Shown piece by piece: positions 58,812-64,000 of a stretch of DNA of 64,000 nt. The stretch is from assembly GCA_003024785.1 (NCBI GenBank), contig PUQB01000077.1:124001-188000 (forward strand), given 5' to 3'. Under the pieces are notes generated by a model. The model saw nothing but the letters and a program-made list of their open reading frames with translations, did not search any database and was not told the origin of the DNA. Position 1 is the stretch's first letter. The number at the start of each line of letters is the position of its first letter. A program made the position numbers and the translations under genes. Origin of the DNA: Selaginella tamariscina (Eukaryota > Streptophyta > Lycopodiopsida > Selaginellales > Selaginellaceae).

Positions 58812-61800
58812 TTAAGCTTCAAAACATACATTCCCTTGCAGTTTTGTTAATCGTGACTTTATCAACGCTTCTTGACATCCACCCATATCGAATGGATTAA
58901 CATTTATATAAACATGCTGGGTCTTTTTGATTGGGAGACCATGTTTTCTCTAGGCATCCATTATATCTTTCGCTCTCCTTCTCGTTCGCCTTTTTTTGTT
59001 TTGAACCATGCAACCTTAACAATACTATTTTTGTGATACTTCAGGTGTGTCGATAATTTGACCCATCCAAATAGGCTGATTATATGACGCATCTGGAGTA
59101 ATGAGAACCTCATTAGTTTTGAAGATCCTTGCAGCAATCAAGTATGCTTTAGGTTTTTTCCTTTATCCAACAAAGTGTGGGTTTGCACTTCCACATCACT
59201 ACTGGCTTCTATTGTCGTCTATGCTCAGTGATGTCATTTCAATCTCCTCTCGCCACCTGTTTTTAGGCCAGAAAGGTGTTGCAATTCTTACTTGTGACAG
59301 TAGGCCCTTCCAACTCTCGAACAACAGTCTCCCAATAGTTGACCACATGTTATATAGTTCTGAGTAACCAGTTGCCTTATCAGAATTCTCTTGGCACGAT
59401 TTTTGAACCCATGCCACATATTTTTGATGCCATCAATAATAACCTCTTGTTCCTTGAGCTGGGCACTCAATGGAATAGGGTCTGGTTGTCCTTCTGGGAG
59501 AAGTGGCTTTCCATCCTCTCCACTTTTGAAGAGCATTAAGCCCTCTTTCGGTAACCACTCCTGCTCTGATGGCCGTAACTTGTACTGCATAATAGGTATA
59601 CCATCTCGTATGGAGAAAAAGAATTGTAGCGGCACAAGGTGACCAACTAAAGAATCACTCCCTTCTTTTATATACTCCTTGAGAAATTTTTTGAAGTCTG
59701 GCACCTCAGTCACAAGCAAAGCACAACTTTTTTTGGAGATGCAATTTTCAAAAAGATTCATCATATGTGGTAAGGTAAGTGCACTTGTCCTTTTTGTAGA
59801 GTTGGAGACCTTGCTGAAGAACGCATCAATATCTTCATGAGTGTGACCAACCATAAGGAAACTGAGCGTGATTGTTTCAAACACACCTTTGGCAACAAGC
59901 ATTGACAAGTATGCTAGCACATATCTAGAAAATAAAAGTAAGTATGAGCTTGAGAAACCCTTAAGTAAAATGATTTACCTATTTTTGTTCTCGCCTGCAC
60001 AATTATCCATCTGTAAAAGCAAATGACGAGGAAGCTTATTTGATGTTGAGGACACATGTACACTATTTGAGCTAGATCCCTCCACTGAACCTGAACTCTC
60101 AACAGGGCCATCTGTTTTTTGTGCAGGTTGCTGACAATGCCTCTCATATTCCCAAGTAGCCTCAAGTGCAGACGTGTTCATGAGAGCATTATGTAAAGGT
60201 TGAAGGTGTTGTTTCTTCACTTTGAGATCACTGATAGGACTTGTCTGTGAGTGGGCTTCAAGGTTTCTGAAACACATGGCCAACGACCCAATAGTGAAAT
60301 TGGAGTCGCTAGACCAATGTGGAAGTGAAAAGTGTCCATATGACTCACAACCGTGTCCATGTGTTAGCACACCTGTTAAAGAAATCGGAAGTTTCATGAC
60401 ATTTCCAAGGCACTTTGGTGTTGCAAAGAGCTTTGGAATGCTGGTCTTTGAATGATCCATCTTGTCATGGATCAAGCACAGGTACTCTGATGGGCGTGAC
60501 ACAGAAAGCATGCGGTGTGCATAGTACTGAGACCGACAAGTTTGTTGTGCAATCATGTGGGCCTCCATCTTCCTTTGAATGGTAGTGATCTCCACCAAGG
60601 TTTTTGCACAAGCCTCTGCAGCCTTCAATGATGTACAAGTGTCACACTTAGAAAAGCTAGAGTGTTTTGCAATCTCACATCCTTAAAATGAGTATTCCAT
60701 ATGTTGTTGAAGGTACCAGTGCAGATTGCTTGGAGCCCCATCAAGCTGAGGCACTTGTTCACATGTTCACACAGTTTCAATTGAGTGTAGATTGAAGGTA
60801 AAACCTTGAGATTTTCCCTGACCCCTGCATTTGTGGTTCGGCATTTGTGAGGCATCCTGTCTGCATTTGCTTCCACAAAAGCCTTGAGTATCTCTATGGC
60901 TGCCATGATGTGAGAGCGGGTTTTGACCAAGCCAGTGTTCCCATGAACTGAGGTTCGCGCTCCATCTAGCCACTCATCCCTCCGACGGTAGAACGTGGTC
61001 TTTGGGATCCCGTATATACTGTACCAAGCTTTGAAGCAGATGGCCACCTTATTAAATACCATGGATGTACTCTGATAACCTGTGTCCGAGGCCATTCCAT
61101 CAATACACCCAGTTAGTGCAGCATATACAAACTCATGCCTTTGCTTTTGGGTGAGCANATACGAAAGACATGTCTACATTGGGTAATTTCATTCCGGTCT
61201 GCCATCTGACAACACTTCTTCTTGCAACAGTCAATCGTGGAAATGCTCGTAACACTTTCGGAAGATGTAGGATCCATCTTTACCCTCTTGCTGAAACTTG
61301 CAGGGGAAGATCTACAACCCATGAATCGCCTTTTTCTTACAATAGGACCAATGCAAGGAACCTCTTCAAATATGAGTTGTTCTTCCGGGTTGTTATTATT
61401 GAAATCCAACCCAGAATATGTTGAACCATCTTGCCGTCTTAATTCAGATGTTCGCCACCTCACGAGGGATCCAGGATACAATGTGCCATTAGGTGAAACC
61501 TCTGTCACAACTACACCCACGAAGTCGGACCCTAGTTTCTCTTCTGACACTGCTTCCATTGGATTTATAGCTGTGATGATGCCTCTTCCGACTTCAATCT
61601 CACGAAGAAAGAGAATCACCTCATCCATCACAGCAGGCAAGCCATCATCTGGTAAACTCGTGCTACTATTTGTTTGTGACTCTGCATATTCTGTGTCAGC
61701 CTTGACTTCATCCAAATTCCACAATACAGGAGAACCCTCCTCAAATTCCATTCCCAGAACCTCAACATGCTTGTAAATGGTGTTCACCCATACGTACACA

Positions 61801-61916
61801 CAAGATCCTTGGGAAATATTGTGACATGATGCATTATTATCTCGAACTTCCACAGTTCCAGTGCCAACTATCTCGTTGTTCCGAAGAAGACATACTTTAT
61901 CTCCAGTATTAAACAT
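58812..61916 (-). CDS. DDE-type transposase-like protein (DUF8039-like + DUF7869-like)
   Basis: Exon 59979-61916 starts after an acceptor at 61923 (ATG 61916) and joins a second exon from 59924 over a 54-bp intron (NR/YVLAYL). N-terminus GDKVCLLRNNEIVGTGTVEV...GSPVLWNLDEV resembles the DUF8039 module of plant transposons. Next a DNA-binding-like GIPKTTFYRRRDEWLDGART, a Cys pair KCDTC, then a DUF7869-type core with likely acidic catalytic residues: LIHDKMDHSKTSIP, LLLQMDNCAGENKNRYVLAY, FLMVGHTHEDIDAFF. The 3' part has a chromatin-module-like VLITPDASYNQPIWMGQIID and SIVKVAWFKTKKGE. Breaks: an A run one base short (about 60672), the undetermined base at 61158, and shifts or stops at about 59400-59200 and 59030. 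Stop taken at 58812. It lies between the palindrome array and the methyltransferase gene, same strand as the latter. Confidence 0.7.
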
Positions 61917-62069
61917 ATTGTCCTGCACATAAATAATTGTATTATTTATGATATCTGTTTATGCAATATTTCTAAGAAATCTGAATTACGGTTACTTAAT
62001 AATATGCATATGCAATAATACATAATTATGTTTAGAGATAATATCTCATGTTTGATTAATACAACTGAT

Positions 62070-63106
62070 GGGCGGGATTAATCCCGCCCACGAATCCCTC
62101 CGACGAGGAACGGTCGGCGGGATTAATCCCGCCGCCGACTCAACCCTTCGGAGAGAGTCGGCGGGATTAATCCCGCCTTGGACTCCCTCCGACAAGGAAG
62201 AGCCGGCGGGATTAATCCCGCCGCCTCTTCCTCCTCGGGGGAGTCCGGCGGGATTAATCCCCCGACTCTCTCCGACGAGGAAGGGAGTCCGGCGGGATTA
62301 ATCCCGCCGCCGACTCAACCCCTTCGGAGAGAGCGGCGGGATTAATCCCGCCTTGGACTCCCTCCGACAAGGAAGAGTCGGCGGGATTAATCCCGCCGCC
62401 TCTTCCTCCGGGGGAGTCCGGCGGGATTAATCCCGCCGACTCTCTCGAGGAAGGGAGTCCGGCGGGATTAATCCCGCCGCCGACTCAACCCCTTCGGAGA
62501 GAGTCGGCGGGATTAATCCCGCCTTGGACTCCCTCCGACAAGGAAGATCGGCGGGATTAATCCCGCCGCCTCTTCCTCCGACGAGGAAGGGAGTCCGGCG
62601 GGATTAATCCCGCCGACTCCCTCCGCGAGGAGAGTCGGCGGGATTAATCCCGCCGGACTCCCTTCCTCGTCGGAGGAAGAGGCGGTCGGGATTAATCCCG
62701 CCGGCTCTTCCTTGTCGGAGGGAGTCCAAGGCGGGATTAATCCCGCCCACAATTCTTACGACGGGGAATGGGTGGCGGGATTAAACCCGCACATAACTCT
62801 CTCCAAAACTATGATTTCAAAGAGATTCGGGATAAATCCTGTCCCCAAATCTTTAAAACAGGGAAGTGGTGGCGAGATTAATCCCGCCACCCCTTCCCTG
62901 CCTCCTAAAATGGTTGGCGGGATTAATCCCGCCGACAACTCTTTCTAATAAATTCTGGTAACTCTTCATCAGTTGAGAAGGTTATCGACGGGATTAATCC
63001 CGCCACTCTTTTCAGTGGCGGAGAAGCATTGCCCGGAGATGGTGGCGGGATTAATCCCGCCACTTCTTCAAGAGGCGAAAAAGAAATGGCCGGATTAATC
63101 CCGCCG
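62070..63106. repeat. Array of 23 palindromes GGCGGGATTAATCCCGCC
   Basis: Sixteen perfect copies and seven with one to several changes, starting at 62071, 62116, 62160, 62205, 62247, 62291, 62335, 62380, 62420, 62461, 62506, 62550, 62597, 62637, 62685, 62730, 62774, 62827, 62871, 62916, 62987, 63044 and 63088. Spacing is mostly 44-45 bp, about four helical turns. The middle is built of higher-order units of four palindromes (about 170-175 bp, beginning 62116, 62291, 62461). Spacers are themselves inverted repeats of GACTCCCTCCG/CGGAGGGAGTC type. GC-rich in an AT-rich surrounding. It lies directly upstream of the transposase-like gene; a donor-like ACAAGTAAGTAT at about 63271 on the minus strand suggests the array may be in its first intron. 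Confidence 0.95.
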
Positions 63107-64000
63107 CCCCGGTTAACCTAGAATATTAAGTTAAAAGGATATTTAAACGTGATAAATCCCTAACGGAATATATTATAATCCTAATGCATTTCTAAACCCC
63201 TAAATTGTAATTTTAAGAGAGAATGTAAGAGAGTGAATCTTAATAAGTATTTTTAAATTTGTTTATAATACTTACTTGTAAACTGAAGGCGCCGTGCTTT
63301 CCTATAAAGAATAGCACCCAATTTAATCTCGCTCCTGAGATGATCACTATGAAGAAAAAAGAAGATCTACAGAGTGAAAAATACAGAAATGAAGAAACCC
63401 TTGCCGGAGAAAGAACCAGATCTGAATTTGAGTGGGAAATTAAATGCATTTTCAAATTTACATGTCAGACCGACAATACATATGTCAGAAATTCAAATTT
63501 TTTAAAAAGAACAGAAAATAAAATTTAAGATGAGTTGACACAAATATCCGACACTCTGACATATATACTCTCCAGTTCCAATGAGTATTTTAAAATTGCA
63601 TTTAATGTTATTCAAGTGATTCAAGCTGTTTAATATTACGAAATTTTAGACTATATTCTACATTCTTAGTATTCAAGTATATTTATATTATATATATATA
63701 TAAATATATACTTATACAATAAATAAATTGATATATTATTATGTATCATTAAAATATATTCATAGTCTGTTTATTATTATTATTTTCTTAATTACTCGAG
63801 TATTTAGTTTTCATTTCCTAGTATCAATGGGATATTCTTTAATATTTTATTAATATTTGAAGAATATTCTAATATTAAACCTGATTATCATAATTAAATT
63901 AGTCTTGTTCTTAATTATTGCAGTAATTATTCTACATTTGTATATATTAATGGGATTTTCTCAATTAATTTGTTATTATTTCAAGAATATTCATGTGTTA
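63107..64000. other. AT-rich DNA beyond the palindrome array
   Basis: No gene is supported. A possible non-coding first exon of the transposase-like gene ends at the donor at about 63272 (minus). An open frame at 63259-63528 (plus) has no recognisable domain. GAATATTC motifs recur near 63872 and 63985. The outer end of the putative element may lie here or beyond the window. Confidence 0.4.

Noticed and set aside
59101..59367. Plus-strand 88-residue frame
   Set aside because: Lies opposite the 3' part of the transposase-like gene, which shows protein similarity on the minus strand.
62068..62948. Open frames rich in AGLIPP and GGINPA repeats on both strands across the palindrome array
   Set aside because: They are translations of the repeated palindrome in different frames; both strands are open for the same reason, and there are no start contexts or domains.
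62070..63106. CRISPR-like regular repeat-spacer layout
   Set aside because: Spacers are related to each other and inverted-repeat-like, the repeat is a full palindrome, and the context is a plant nuclear genome with introns.
1..64000. tRNA or rRNA genes
   Set aside because: I looked for cloverleaf-compatible A and B box pairs and rRNA-like blocks while reading and saw none; a covariance-model scan would be needed to exclude weak cases.

Overview
This is nuclear DNA of a land plant, most likely a lycophyte of the Selaginella type. Pointers are PPR repeats of the style common in seedless plants, short GT-AG introns (about 50-120 bp in most genes), family-1 UDP-glycosyltransferases, plant LTR retrotransposons and secreted cyanovirin-N-like proteins. 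The species is an inference. Genes are islands of moderate GC in AT-rich DNA full of nested transposons. Many reading frames, including conserved housekeeping genes, are broken by single-base losses in homopolymers, and one undetermined base (61158) falls in a frame break. Part of the apparent pseudogene content may therefore be sequencing or assembly error.

Layout. (1) 1-10.9 kb: a large inverted duplication in which a UGT-PPR pair appears on both sides of a CHMP1 (ESCRT-III) gene, then a truncated UGT and a further UGT. (2) 11.2-14.5 kb: housekeeping genes, a seven-exon NUBPL/INDH gene and an intact four-exon ELOF1 gene. (3) 14.5-20.2 kb: AT-rich DNA with decayed unidentified reading frames. 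(4) 20.2-25.6 kb: copy A of a dispersed repeat carrying a decayed DNA-methyltransferase-like gene, itself invaded by a hAT-type MITE and a solo LTR. (5) 26-38.3 kb: a cyanovirin-N-homology cluster with three intact genes, three relics, conserved TATA promoters, an orphan promoter and a triplicated unidentified exon. (6) 39.5-50.9 kb: nested retroelements, namely a Ty3/gypsy relic split by a 7.4 kb non-coding LTR element (LARD-like), then a second gypsy gag split by a solo LTR. (7) 50.9-54.2 kb: copy B of the methyltransferase-like repeat, preserving the empty sites of both insertions seen in copy A. (8) 54.7-63.1 kb: the most unusual region, with three adjacent parts.

The 54.7-63.1 kb module holds a gene fusing a ParB/sulfiredoxin-like domain to an N4/N6 amino-methyltransferase domain, a divergent DDE-type transposase-like gene (DUF8039-like N-terminus, DUF7869-like core), and about 23 copies of the perfect palindrome GGCGGGATTAATCCCGCC spaced close to 44 bp. 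I infer a plant DNA transposon that carries its own DNA methyltransferase with a bacterial ParB-like domain and a dense array of protein-binding palindromes at the head of the transposase gene. Copies A and B look like decayed relatives of the methyltransferase gene, so such genes appear to have spread in this genome. Both genes here contain frame breaks, so the window may hold a damaged or imperfectly sequenced copy.
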